Shown one piece after another: positions 21,814 through 33,500 of a DNA stretch of 64,000 bases. Position numbers and translations under genes: made by a program. Under the pieces are notes generated by a model that was given only the letters and a program-made list of their open reading frames with translations, was not told the origin of the DNA and did no database searches. The DNA comes from Heterohyrax brucei (taxonomy: Eukaryota > Chordata > Mammalia > Hyracoidea > Procaviidae), in contig CM053140.1 in assembly GCA_028571685.1 (NCBI GenBank), forward strand, positions 154,505,701 to 154,569,700, in the 5' to 3' direction. Each line of letters opens with the position of its first letter. Position 1 is the first letter of the stretch.

Positions 21814-24800
21814 TCATAGCAGGGGTCTCATACAATATTTATTCTTTTGCCACTGACTGATTTCACTCAACATCATTTCTTTCAGTTGAAACCAGGTTAT
21901 GAGACGCTTCCTAAACTCATCATTGTTCTTTACTGTTGCATAGTGTTCCACTGAGTATATGTACCAGAGTTTGTTTATCCATTCATCTATTGATGGGCAT
22001 CTAGGCTGATACCATCTTTTTGCTATTGCAGACTGTGCTGTAATAAGCATTCACACGCATGTATCTGTTTGTTTCTGTAGGATATATGCTGAGCAGTGGG
22101 ATTATTGGGTCAAATGGTATATCTATTTCCAGCTTTTAGAGGAAACTCCAGATTGCTTTCCAAAGAAACTGTACCATTTTGCAATCCTATCAGCAGTATA
22201 GTAGAGTTCCAGTCTCTCTACACCCTCTCCAGCATTCATCATTTTGTGTTTTTTAGATCATGGCCAACTTTGTTTGAGTGAGATGGTATTTCATAGTAGT
22301 TTTGATTTGGATTTCTCTGATAGCTAATGATCATGAGCATGTCCTCACGTGACTTTGGGCTGCCTGGATGTCCTCTTTGGTGAAGTGTCTGTCCATCTCC
22401 TTTGCCCATTTCTTAATTCAGTTATTTACCTTTTTCTTGTTCATATTTTGCAGGACCTTGTAGATTACGGAGATCAGGTGTCCTTCCGACAAGTAGTTGC
22501 TAAATATTTTTTTTTCATTCTGTAGGTGGTCTTTTAACTCTTTTGATAAAGTCTTTGGATGAGCAAAGTGTTTGGTCTTTAGTAGTTCCCATTTATCTAT
22601 TTTTCTTTTCAGTTGATTGTACTTTGTCAGATTTTAAAGTCAGTCTAAGCTGTGATTAGAACTTTCATTGTTGACTCTGTTTTTTGTTGCATGAGATTTA
22701 TCATTTTAGGTTTGATATTTAGGTCTTTAATTCATTTTGAGCTAGTTTTTATGTAAGGTGTGAGATGTGGGTCTTGTTTCATTTGTTTTTGCAGGTGGAT
22801 ATCCAATTTTGCCAACACCACTTGTTAAAGAGGCTGTTTTCACCCCAGTTTACAACCTTAAGATCTTTGTAAAATATCAACTGTTTGTAAGAGGATGGTG
22901 GCATCTCTGGGGTCTCAACTCTGTCCCATTGGTCTATATGTCTCGTTTTGTACCAGTACCAGGCTGTTTTGACTACTATGGCAGTGTAATAGTTTCTAAA
23001 GTCAGGTAGTGTGAGGCCTCCCTTTTCTTCAGTAGTGCTTTACACATTCAGTGTTTCTTCCCTTTCTAAATAAAGTCGATGATTTGTTTCTCCATCTCAT
23101 TAAAAAAAAAAAGACATGAATTTGTATTGAGATTGCACTGTGCATGTAGATTGCTTTGGGTAAAATAGACATTTTCACAACCTTAAGTATTCTTTTCCAT
23201 GAGCGGTATAGTTTTCTCCACTTACATAAGTCTCCTTTAGTTTCTTGTAGTACAGTCTTGTAGTTCTCTCTGTATAGGTTTCTTAGTTCTCTAGTTAGAT
23301 TTATTCTTAGACATTGTATCTTCTTGGGAACTATAGTAAATGGTATTGACTTGGTAATATCTTTTTTGATGATCTCCTTGTTGGTGTAAAGGAATCCTAC
23401 TGATTTACTTACGTTTATTTTATATCCTGATACTTTGCTGAACTTTTCTATTAGTTTGAGTAGTTTACGTATGGATTCTTTAGGATTCTCTGTGTATACA
23501 ATCATACCATCTGCAAATAGTGAGATTTTTATTTCTACTTTGCTGATGCAGATGCCCTTTATTTCTTTGCCCTGTTTAATTGCTTTGGCTAGAACTTCTA
23601 GTACAATGTTGAATAGAAATCTTGAGAATGGTCATCCTTGTCTAGTTCCCATTCTCAGGGGGAATTCTTTCAGTCTCCATTCACGATGATGTAGGCAGTT
23701 GGCTCTTTGTAGATGCCCCTAATTGCATTGAAGAATTTCCCCTGTATTCCTATTTTGTTGAGAGCTTTTAGCATGAATCAGCGTTGGATTTAGTCAAATG
23801 CCTTTTCTGCAACAACTGACAAAATCTGGAGATTCCTACCCCTTGTGCCATTTATGTGGTTGATCACAATACTTGTTTTTCTGATGTTCAGCCAACCTTG
23901 CTTCCCAGGCATGAATCCAACTTGTTGTGATGAATTATTATTTTAATATGTTGTTGGAGTTATTGGCTAGGATTGTGTTGAAGATTTTTGTATCTAGGTT
24001 CATGAGTGATACCTGTCTGTAACTTTCCTTTTCTGTGGCATCTTTCCCTGGCTTTGGTATCAGAGTTTTGCTGGCTTCATAGAATGAATTTGGGAGTATT
24101 CTATCCCTTTTAATGCTGTGAAATAGCCTTAGTAGTATTGGAGTTAATTCTCCCCTAAAGGTTTGATAGAATTCTCCAGTGAAGCCATCTGGGCCAGGAC
24201 TTTTTTTGCTTGATAGGTTTTTTTTTTATACTTTTTCAATCTCTTCCTTTGGGATGGGTTTGCTAGGTTATTCTACTTCTCTTTATGATAATTTTGGTAG
24301 GTAATATGAATCTAGAAAATTTGTCCATTTCCTCTAAGTTTTCAAGTCTATTAGAGTACAGTCTTTCATAGTAATCTGTTATGATACTTTTAATTTCAGT
24401 TGGATGTGTTGTGACATCTTCCACCTCGTTTCTTATTTGGGTTATTTGTTTCTTCTCTTGTTTCTCTTTTGTAAGTTTAGTCAGTGGTTTACCAATGTTG
24501 TTGATCTTTTCAAAGAACCAGCTTTTGGTTTTGTTAACTTTTTTTCTACTGTTCTTCTACTCTGTAAGTCACTTAGTTCTGCTCTAATCTTTATGATCTA
24601 TTTTCTTCATGAGTCGGATCCGACTCTATGGCATTTGGCTGGGCTGGCTTTCTTCTAGTGCCTTAGGGGTTCCACTGTTGCTCTCTTTTCACTTGTTCAA
24701 GCTGTAGGGCTAATTCTTTGGTTTGGGTCCTTTCTTGCTTCCAGAGGTGTGCCTTTAGAGAGATTAATTGACCTCTGAACACTGCTTTGGCTGTATCCCA

Positions 24801-25640
24801 AATAAATTTCTTTGTTTCACCCTTGATTCTTCTATAATCAATGGATTTTTGAGCAACCCGTGGTTCAGTTTCCATGAATTCCAATTCCTACCTATGTTTT
24901 TTTCTGCTTTGATTTCAACTTTAATGGCTTTATGGTCTCAGAAGATGCTTTGGCAATAATTGAATGGTTTGGATTTTGTTGAGACTTGCTTTATGTCCTA
25001 ACACATTGTCTATTCTGGAAAATGTTTCATATGCATTAGAGAAGAAGGTGTAGTTATCTGTTGTTGGGTAAAAGTTATTTAAATGTCAATGAGGTCTAGT
25101 TGTATAATTGTCATAATAAGATATTCTGTATCTTTACTGAGCTTTTCTCTGGATGATCTGTCCATTACTGAAAGTGGAGTGTTCAAGTCTCCGACTGTTA
25201 TTTTGGAGTGATCTGTCTCAGTTTCCAATGTTGTCAATGTTTGTTTGATGTATTTAGATGCTTTGGTATTGGATGCATAAATATTTAATATTATTTTGTC
25301 CTCCTTATGTACTGAACTTTTCAGCAATAAATAGTGACCATATTTGTCCAAGATTGTGTATTTTACCTTAAAGTCTATTTTATCTGAGATTAGTATTGCC
25401 ACTCTTGATCGTCATTGTATGTTGTATGCTTGGTGTATATTTTTCTATACTTCAATTTTCAGTTTGTCATATATTTGAGTCTAAGCTGTGTTTCTTGTAA
25501 GTGGCATATAGATGGATCATTTGTTTTGATCCAGAATGTCCATTTATGTTCAGTTTAATTATTAATTGATACGTATTTACTCCTGTCATTTTGATGCATT
25601 TATATTTTTGTTGGTGATGTTTTCTATTTTGCTCTTAATA
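21814..25640 (-). pseudogene. L1 copy A ORF2 (endonuclease-reverse transcriptase), broken
   Basis: The N-terminal endonuclease domain is readable at 25402-25079 (MAILISDKIDF, ILNIYASNTKA, GDLNTPLS, near the usual GDFNTPLS). A linker follows at 24884-24663 (WDTAKAVFRG). Around 23517-23505 the RT active site reads FADGM where an active L1 has FADDM, so the second catalytic aspartate is lost. 23505-23029 covers the region after it. The C-terminus ends at 21814 (ITAQSAIAKRWYQPRCPS, LWYIYSVEHYATVKNN). Multiple stops and frameshifts separate these blocks. An extra 43-bp insertion lies at 24608-24650. Confidence 0.85.
24608..24650 (+). mobile_element. Short SINE/RTE-type tail stub inside L1 A ORF2
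   Basis: 'catgagtcggatccgactct' followed by 'atggcatttggctgggctgg' is foreign to L1 and matches the tail of AfroSINE/RTE elements. It is bounded by TTTCTT on both sides (just before 24608 and just after 24650), consistent with a tiny target duplication. It contains the perfect palindrome GAGTCGGATCCGACTC. Confidence 0.6.
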
Positions 25641-25832
25641 TTCTGTTCTGGGTCATTTTTATTTATGCGTTGTCATTTCATCTTTTTCAGTGTGGGTTTT
25701 GTGTTTGTTTAGACTCCTGTATTATGTTCCTTGTTTTGATATGTTGTATTGTTATTTTGCTTTGTGGCTACCATTATGATCCTCCTTAGTATTCTAAGTT
25801 TAAACCAGGATGCTCTGCCCTGCATTGCCTCT

Positions 25833-26856
25833 TTAATTATACACTTGATGTTTTCGTTTTTCCAAGCAAAGAGCTTCTTTCAGTATTTCTTGTAGTTCTG
25901 GTGTAGATTTTACAAAGCATCTAAGCTTCAGTTTATCTGTGAGGGTCTTAGTTTCACTTTTATATTTGAGAGACAATTTTGCAGGATACACGATTCTTCC
26001 TTAGAATTTTTTTCTTTCTTTCAAGACTTTGAATGTGTCACCCCACTGCCTTCTTGCCAACGTTGATTCTGCTGAGAACTCAGACAAAAGCCTACATTGC
26101 TTACCTCTGAACGTTATCTTTGCTTTAAGCCTGGCTACCTTTAAGATCTGCTTATGTTTCATTTTATTAAGTATGACTATAATATGTCTTGCTACCTTTA
26201 AGATCTGCTTATGTTTCATTTTATTAAGTATGATTATAATATGTCTTAGTGTCTATTTTCTGCTCTAGTTTTTGTAGCATTCTGTAAGCATCTTGGATGT
26301 CTACTGTCTGTTCTTTCATAATTTCAGGGAAGTTTTCTGTCAGCAACTCTGCAAAAATACTCACTGTATTTTCAGCTATCCACCCTTGTTCAGGAACTCC
26401 AATTATTCATAGACTATTCCTCTCAGTGGAGTCCCACATGTTTCTTAATGCTCCTTCATCGTTCTCATTTCTGTTCTCTGATTTCTACTCATAAATGCTG
26501 GTGGCAGTTGCTCTAGTCTCAATCTCACTAACTCTGGCTCCCATCTCCTCAATTGCGCTCTTTTGGCTTTGGATTGTATTGTCTAATTCTATAATTTTAT
26601 TATTGATCTGCTGGATTTCAGATAGTTGATATTCCATCAGTTTAAATAGCTTACTTATTTTTTCATTTTATTCTGCTGCATTTTGTTTAATCTCTAGGAG
26701 GGCTCTATACATAACGCTTTCATACTTGACCACCGATAGTTTCAGAATGTCTTCTTCATCTGGGAACTTTTTTGATTCTTTATTTTGGGAGTTTTCTGGA
26801 GATACGTTGGATTGATTTTTAAAATGGTTAGCTGTGAATTGTTGCCTTTGCACCAT
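25833..26856 (-). pseudogene. L1 copy A ORF1 (RNA-binding chaperone), broken
   Basis: The N-terminal part is at 26856-26668 (begins MVQRQQFTANHF). The C-terminal domain is at about 26250-25833, including FRGKQCRLLSEFSAESTLARR, VYPAKLSLKY and the final ELQEILKEALCLEK before a TAA at 25833-25835. This layout matches L1 ORF1p (coiled coil, RRM, C-terminal domain). A 57-bp tandem duplication (26134-26247) repeats 19 residues including KMKHKQILKVAR in frame. Frameshifts separate the blocks. In an active element the protein coats L1 RNA as a trimer. Confidence 0.8.
26134..26247. repeat. 57-bp tandem duplication in L1 A ORF1
   Basis: 26134-26190 and 26191-26247 are identical except for one base (C at the 'gtatgactat' site, T in the second copy). 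The length is divisible by three, so the frame is kept. Confidence 0.9.
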
Positions 26857-27884
26857 CTAGAAGCTATTTGGTTTCTCTAGTGTTACCTCACCAGGAGCTG
26901 AGGTGTAGTCCTATGAGAGGAGTTGATTACCAGCTGCCTTTTGTGTATTCTAATAACTGGCCCCAGGTGGAGTTTCTGGGGTGGCAGACTCTGTCTCCTG
27001 GCCTGCAAAGACAGTGCCCTACTTACAGAGTCACTGGGGATTGTCAGCTGATGCTATGATGTGGATCAGTGAAGGGTGGAGCAGATGCTGCTGGGCACTC
27101 AGCAGTCAGCTCTCCATGTTGTCTAATTTTAAAGAGGTACTTTACTGCTAATGGAGGAGCTCTCTACAAGCTGCCTAAATCAGTCAGTTCTTCAGGTGTG
27201 GCAGGTTCCATTTCAAAGTAGGGAGAATGTATGGCCTCCTGGTCATCCTCTGCTAGGCCCCACCCTTAACTTTAGGTACCAACAACCTAAGCATAGCTTT
27301 TCTGCTGGAGATGCACTTTCCAAAAAGGCATTGCTTGTCAGTGTGAGAATTAGCCCCAGCTAAGACCTCTGAGTGGGTGACTGCCTCCAAGCTGACCAAG
27401 ATGGCTTCCTGCCTGAGTTGCCTTCCTGCCATGAAACAGCAGAATCTATGGTGCAGCTCAGACATGAGAGGGTGGAGGGGCAGCATTGCCCTCAGTTAGT
27501 GGCTAAGCTCTCAAAATGTGGCTATTCTAAGCACAGTCTTTCTGCTGTGCTATAGACTGTTTAATTAAGCACTGCAGTTTGGTGTATTCGCAGTTTGGCA
27601 TATTTCCTGTCTCATGACCAGTCCCTAACTCCTGGATAGCAAAGAAGGCGTAAGTACTTGCAGTCCTCCCAAATGATGTGTCAGCAGAAGCAGGACTCAG
27701 CATGCCACTGCCTCATGTTACAGAAAGGCAGTTTCCCCATTACTGGTGCATAGTTCAATCAGACAATCCTATGCCAGATCCTAGGGCTCGCCAAATGTCC
27801 ATGTTGCTTTTTTCAGTTATCATTCCAGGTTTTAGTTCTCAGAGGGAATCAAAAAGGCATATGTATAGTCTGCCACTTTTGCCC
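26857..27884 (-). mobile_element. L1 copy A 5' UTR
   Basis: Less AT-rich than the ORFs and lacking L1 coding similarity. It ends on the plus strand at 'ttttgccccacctccag', just before L1 B resumes. The 5' UTR of an L1 normally holds its internal promoter; no specific site was identified. Short open frames on both strands are incidental. Confidence 0.6.
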
Positions 27885-29854
27885 CACCTCCAGAATAATT
27901 TCTCATTAAATTCTATCGTGCCATTTGACTTAGATATCCCCTGGAAACATGGTACCCAGACTCATAACTTTCTTATTCTATCCTTCAAAGTTTTGTTTGT
28001 ATTTAGGAAACGTCTTAGGTTTTGTTTAGTCCAGTTGTGCAACTTCGTCTCTACTGTGTATTGTTCCTTCTTTCACCTAAAATAACTCTCATCTATTATG
28101 AAATTAGTGAATACACTTTTCCCTCCCTCCTCACCGTCATAACTATTAGACCATTTTCTCCTTCTTAAAGCCTTTTCTTCAGTTTTTATAATAGAAATCT
28201 CATACAATATTGTCTTTTTGCACCTGATTCATTCCACTCTGCGTATTGCCTTCCAGATTCCTACATGTTGTCACATATTTCTCAATCTCATCATTGTTTA
28301 TTATCATTATATAATATTCCATTGTGTGAATAAACCATATTTTGTTGTTCCACCTATCTGTTGGATACCTAGGTTGGGTTACATCTCTTTGTTATTGTGG
28401 ACTGTAGTGACACAAGTACTGGTGATCATGTATCTATGTGTGTGGCAGTTCTTGTTTCTCTGGGAAATAGTCCAAGAAGTAGGATTGCTAGATCATTTGC
28501 TATTTTGATTTCTAGCTTTTTAAGAAAATAGTAAATCAATTTCCAAAGTGATTGTACCATTTTACTTTTCCAATAGCAGTGCGTAAGTGTTCTAGTCTAT
28601 CCACAGCCTCTCCAGCAATTTTTATTTAGTGTTTTTTGGATTAATGCAAGACTTGTTGGGTGAGATCTTATCACATTGTACTTTTGATTTTCATTTCTCT
28701 AATGGTAATGATTGTCATCATTTCCTCATACATCTGTTGGACATCGGAAAGTTTTCTTTGGTGAAGTGCATGTTCACATCCTTTGCACATTTTTTAATTG
28801 GATTATTTGTCTTTTCATTGTTGAGATTTTCCAATATTTTCTAGATTTTAGAGATTAGATGCTGAGCGAATTTGTCATACCCAGAATTATTTTCCCAGTC
28901 TGTAGGTAGTCTTTTTACTGTTTCAGTGAAGTCTTTGAATGAGCATAAATGTTTGAGTTTTAGAAGTTCCAGTGGTCTGTATTTTTTTCTGGCATATGCA
29001 CATTGTTAGTAAGGCGCCGTGTATTAGGGTACTCAGTGTTGTCCTTAATTTTCTTCCATGCTGTTTATCCTTTTTGATTTTTTGTTTAGGTCTTTGATCC
29101 ACTTCGAGTTAGTTACTGTGCATGGTGTGAGATATGAGATCTTGTGTCATTTTTTAACAGATGAATATTCATTTATAACAACACTATTATGTTAAAGAGA
29201 TTGACTTTTCCCCAGTTTCCACACTTTTGGACTTTGTCAAATATCAGCTTCTTAGAGGCGGATGATTTCCAGTTTGGATTCTCATATCTGTTCCATTAGT
29301 TTATGCATCTGTTGTTGTATCATTACTAAGCTGTGGTATTGTAATATAGTCTAAAGTCATGCAGAGGGAGGCCTCTCACTTTGTTCTTCAATAATGCTTT
29401 GTTTTCCTAGGGCTTCTTTCTTTCAAGTTTAGTTGGTGATTTGTTTCACCATCTCATTAAAATTGCCATTGGAATTTGGTTTGAGATTACATTGGATCTG
29501 TAGATCACTTTGGTAGCATAGAAATTTTTATGAAAGTCTATCTATGAGCAAGGTAGTTTTCTACACTAGTATAGGTCTCTTTTGGTTTCTTTTAGGAGTT
29601 TCTTGTAGTTTTAATTGTACAGATTTTTTATATCTCTAGTTAGATGCATTGTTAAGTATTTCATCTTCTGGAAGATGATGTGAATGGTGTTGATATGGTG
29701 ATTTCCTCTTTAATATTGTCTTTGTTGGTGTAGAGGAATCCAACTGATTTTTATGGATCATTTTGTATCTTGATAGTTTCCCAAACTCTTCCTTTAGTTC
29801 CAGTAGGTATTTTATTTTTGTGAATTCTTCAGTGTTTCTGTGCATAAGGTCATA

Positions 29855-30411
29855 TGAGGACTGCCAATTAAGTTTGTGAATTCACCCTAGAAGAAGTACT
29901 ACATACCTCATTGCTGAACATCAGTATGGTCACCTTCAAAGTACTTCCCTTGGGAAATTATGCACTGATGCCAGTGCCTAGTCTACCCATGAAACCAATT
30001 TTAGAAAGCATTTTCTGGAATGGCCATTACAATGTCATCCTATTACTCTTGATGTCCTGAATGTCATCAAAATATTTTCTTTTCATTATTTCCTTTATCT
30101 TCCTGTAAAGAAAAAATGTCACTGGGGGATAGGTCAGGTAATCATGGAGGTGTTCTGATACAGTTATTGGTTTACTGGCTAAAAACTCCCTTACAGACAA
30201 CTACACAACTAAGTTTGCAAACTTGCCACTGTGCCACTCTGAGCAATGGCCATTCTAGAAAGAGTTCCCAAATTGCTTAGAAGGGTGGACTGGGTGCTGG
30301 TATCAGTGCATAGCTTCCCAAGTGGAGTGCTTTGAAGGTGACCATAGTGATATTCAGAAATGAGGTATGAAGTAATTACAAAATTTAAGTTTGCAGACTT
30401 GTCAGACCTCA
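29855..30411 (-). mobile_element. Composite mariner-derived element (copy B), 557 bp
   Basis: Clean insertion: TA duplications at 29853-29854 and 30412-30413. Removing the element restores 'aaggtca-ta-tcatctgca', which matches the same place in L1 A. Read on the minus strand, blocks are: inverted mariner 3' end, a piece of inverted 5' end (TIR-like 'ggcaagtttgcaaacttag'), then the sense 3' end from 'gggagtttttagcc'. The outer termini (TGAGGACTGCC and GTCAGACCTCA) are thus both mariner 3' ends. Junctions match copy A at 2536-3152. Confidence 0.9.
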
Positions 30412-31269
30412 TATCATCTGCAAATAGACATACTTTTACTTCTTCCTTACAAGTTTGGATGCCATTTATTTCTTTTTCTTGCCTAATTGCTCTGGCTAGA
30501 ACCTCCAGCACAATGTTGAATAAAAGCAATGACAAAAGGCATCTTTATCTGGTTCCTGCTCTCCAAGGAATGCTTTCAGAATCTCTCCATTAGGATGATG
30601 TTGGCTGTTGACTTTGTGTAAATGCCCTTTATTATGTTGAGGAATTTCTCTTCTAATTTTTATCATGAAGAGATGATGGACTTCATCAAATGCGTTTTCT
30701 GCATCACTTGGATAAAATCAAGGGTTTCTTGTCTTTTGTCTTATTTATGTGGCTGATTACATTGATTTTCTAGTGTTGACCCACATCTGCATCCTTGGTA
30801 TGAATTCCACTTGGTCACTGTAAATTATTATTTTTATATGGTGCTGAATTCTCTTGGGAAGAATTTCGTTGAGGATTTTTGCATCTAAGTTCATGAGGCA
30901 TAGAAGTCTACAGTTATCCTTTTTTTTATGGCATCTTTCTTTAGCTTGTTTTGGCATCAGAGTTATGCTGGCTTCATAGAATGAATTTGGGAGTGTCCTA
31001 TCCTTTTCTATGCTCTGAAATACTTTTAGTAATAGTGGTGCTAACTCTTCTCTAGAATTTTGAAAGCTTTCTGATCCATGAGTTTATTGGGATGGTGGGA
31101 AGTTTTTTCATTTCTTTTTTAATCTCTTCTTTTGTTATGGTCCTATTTGTTTGTTCTACCTTTTTTGTTTTAGTTTACTTAGGTAGTGTTTTTCCACAAA
31201 TTTATCCACATCCTCTAGGTTTTTACATTTGTTAGAGTGTAATTTTTCAAAGTTTTTTGTTATTTTTTT

Positions 31270-31560
31270 TAAGGATTCTTATTTATTACAATAAATGAAT
31301 GAGATTTCTAATATCTACCAACTATCTCATCTGTGATAAATGCTCATCCCCTACCTTTGTAGCCATCAACGTTATTTTCTTCTATGCACAATTTTATTTT
31401 TAAGTCCTTATAACATGGGTCTTATACAATATTTGTCCTTTTGACAGTGACTGATTTCACTCAGCATATTATCTTCTAATTGAAACCATGTTATCAGATT
31501 TTTTCTAAAATCTACATTGTTCTTTTATCATAGCATAGTGTTCCACTCAGTATATATATA
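31270..31560 (-). mobile_element. L1 3' end fragment nested in L1 B, antisense
   Basis: Inside L1 B ORF2 a foreign block reads 'tatctcatctgtgataaatg', 'gtccttataacatgggtctt', 'atttgtccttttgacagtga', 'gatttcactcagcatattat'. This is the reverse of an L1 ORF2 C-terminus and proximal 3' UTR. Host ORF2 sequence resumes at 'attttaatttcaggttgg' near 31560, as in L1 A at 24385. Exact edges are blurred by T runs. Confidence 0.65.
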
Positions 31561-32739
31561 TTTTAATTTCAGGTTGGTCTATTATGATACCACTCATCTC
31601 ATTTTTTTTGCTTCTTCTCCTGTTTTTATTTTGTTAGTTTGGCCAGTAGTTTATCTATTTTGCTGATCACTTCAAAGAATCAGATTTTGGTGTTGTTCTT
31701 TCAATCACTAACTCTTTTAATCACTTTTCTGCCCACTAATTCATTTTGTTCTGCTCTAATTTTTATTATCTTCTTTCTTCTGGTGCTCATGAGATTCTTT
31801 CACTTTTCTCATTCCACTTGTTGGAATTACAGGGTTAATGTGTCTTTACTGAACTTCTTTCTGAATGTTTTGACTATCATCAAAAGTGGTATGTTGAAGT
31901 CTGCTGCCATTACTGTGGAGCTTTCTTTTCTCTCTTCTATGCTGTTAGTTTATTTTATGTACTTAAGAGCCCTGTCTTTGAGTGTATAAATATGTAATGT
32001 AGTTATATAGTGTGTTTCCTTATCCATTGTGGTGGATTTTACTTTGAAGTCTGTTTTTCTCAGGAATTAATGTTGCCACTCCTGGTCTTCTTTGAATGTG
32101 GTTTGCTTGATGTATTTTTCCCATTCTTTGAGTTTTAGTTTGACTGTGTCTTTAAGTCTAAGTTGTGTCTATTGTAGGCAGCATATAGCAGGATCATGGT
32201 TTTTTATGAGTTCTGCCACTCTCTATCTATGCAATTAATCCATTTACATTCAGTGTGATTATTGACAGGTGTGAGTTTATTGCTGTCATTTTGATGCTTT
32301 GTTTTGTATGATGTTGACAGCTTCTTTGTTCAGTTGAATTTCCTTTGAGTAATTTTTCTTTATGTTTTCAGTTTTTTCTTTTTCTTCTTTTCTTGTATAT
32401 GCTGAGGCTTCATGTTTTTCTTTCTTTCTTTTTTTTTTTTTAAATTTTTGATGTGTAGGAGTGTTAGTTTCCTGTGTGGTTACCTTAATATTTACCACCA
32501 CCACTACCTTTTTTTTTTTTTCTAAATTTAAGCTTTTATATTTCTTTCTGTTGCCTTGACTTCTCCATATTGAAACTCTATGGCTACATTTTTAAAGCCT
32601 TTTTTTGCTACAATATTTTCGTATTTTACCTAATGACATGATTGTTTCCCCATTTTTACTGTTTAACTTTGACTTGTTTTTAAGATTTTCCTAACTGGTT
32701 TGATATCTGCTTGCTCTATCCTGCACGCTTTTGTTATCT

Positions 32740-33500
32740 GACGTTACTGATGTTCTAACTGAAGGACTCCCTCTAGTCTTTCTTGTAATTTTTGTTTCAT
32801 TTATGCAAATTCCCTAAATATCTGTTTATCTGGAAATGTCCTAATTTTGCCAATGTATCTGAGAAACGTTCTTGCTGGATATGTAATTCTTGGCTGGCAA
32901 TTTTTTGCATGTATGTCATACCATTGCTGTCTTTTCTGCATGGTTACTACTGAGTTGTCCAAGCTTATTCTTATTGACTCTCCTTTATAGACTACTTTTC
33001 TTTTATCCCTAGCAGCTTTTAAAATTCTCTCATCTTCAGTTTTCACAAGTTTAATAATAAAGTGTATTGGTGTGTTTCTTTTGAGATCTACCCTTTGCAA
33101 AGTTTGATGAACACTTTGGATAGATATATTCTTGTATTTCGTGATACAGAGGAGTTTTCTGTCAACAAATCTTCAACAGTTCTCTGTATTTTCTCTCTCC
33201 CACTATCCCCCATTTTGATACTTCAATCACTTGTAAATGATTCCTCTTCATAGAATTCCACATAAGTTTTAGTGTTTATTCATTTTTAAAAATTATTTTA
33301 TCTGATTTTTCCACAAATTTGTTGCTTACTGTATTCTAGCTTCCTCTTTTGCTTTGTTTTGAAATGAGTAAGTGAGCTGATCATGTGAGTTAGTTTATTA
33401 CTGCCTTTGATGCCCTGTCACTGGTGGTTAGAGCTGATGCTAGAAATGTGAGCTCAGGAGTCTGTATACTTTTCTTGTATGTGTTTATCTCAGGTGTCCA
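32740..33500 (-). pseudogene. L1 copy B ORF1, broken
   Basis: The C-terminal half is well preserved on the minus strand at 33100-32801: ILKAARDKRKVVYKGESIRIS, QKRQQWYDIHAKNCQPRITYPA and TFPDKQIFREFA, the RRM-to-CTD region of L1 ORF1p. In-frame stops follow. The N-terminal coiled coil is not clearly readable. Compared with copy A it lacks the 57-bp duplication. Confidence 0.8.

Larger units (their letters stand above)
20840..27884 (-). mobile_element. L1 copy A, near full length (about 7 kb), antisense
   Basis: Complete L1 architecture on the minus strand: 5' UTR about 27884-26857, ORF1 26856-25833, ORF2 about 25640-21814, long 3' UTR 21813-20840. It sits inside the 3' UTR of L1 copy B. Short similar sequences flank it (AGATTAATT near 20833, AGAATAATT near 27885), a plausible diverged target duplication. 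Stops and frameshifts run through both ORFs, so it cannot move. Confidence 0.85.
28210..32280 (-). pseudogene. L1 copy B ORF2, broken
   Basis: The RT domain is recognisable at 30535-30412: [19 protein letters not shown] leading to LFADDM, the intact RT active-site box. The mariner element begins directly at that box. Other readable pieces are 29845-29636 (YLLELKEEFGKLSRYK, after the active site) and 30957-30757 ([23 protein letters not shown]-terminal part). Stops and frameshifts are frequent; approximate ends were set by analogy with copy A. Confidence 0.75.

Noticed and set aside
30209-30535. 108-codon frame combining RT residues with an unknown C-terminus, a possible fusion gene
   Set aside because: It is L1 B ORF2 running into the inserted composite mariner element; no evidence of expression or selection.
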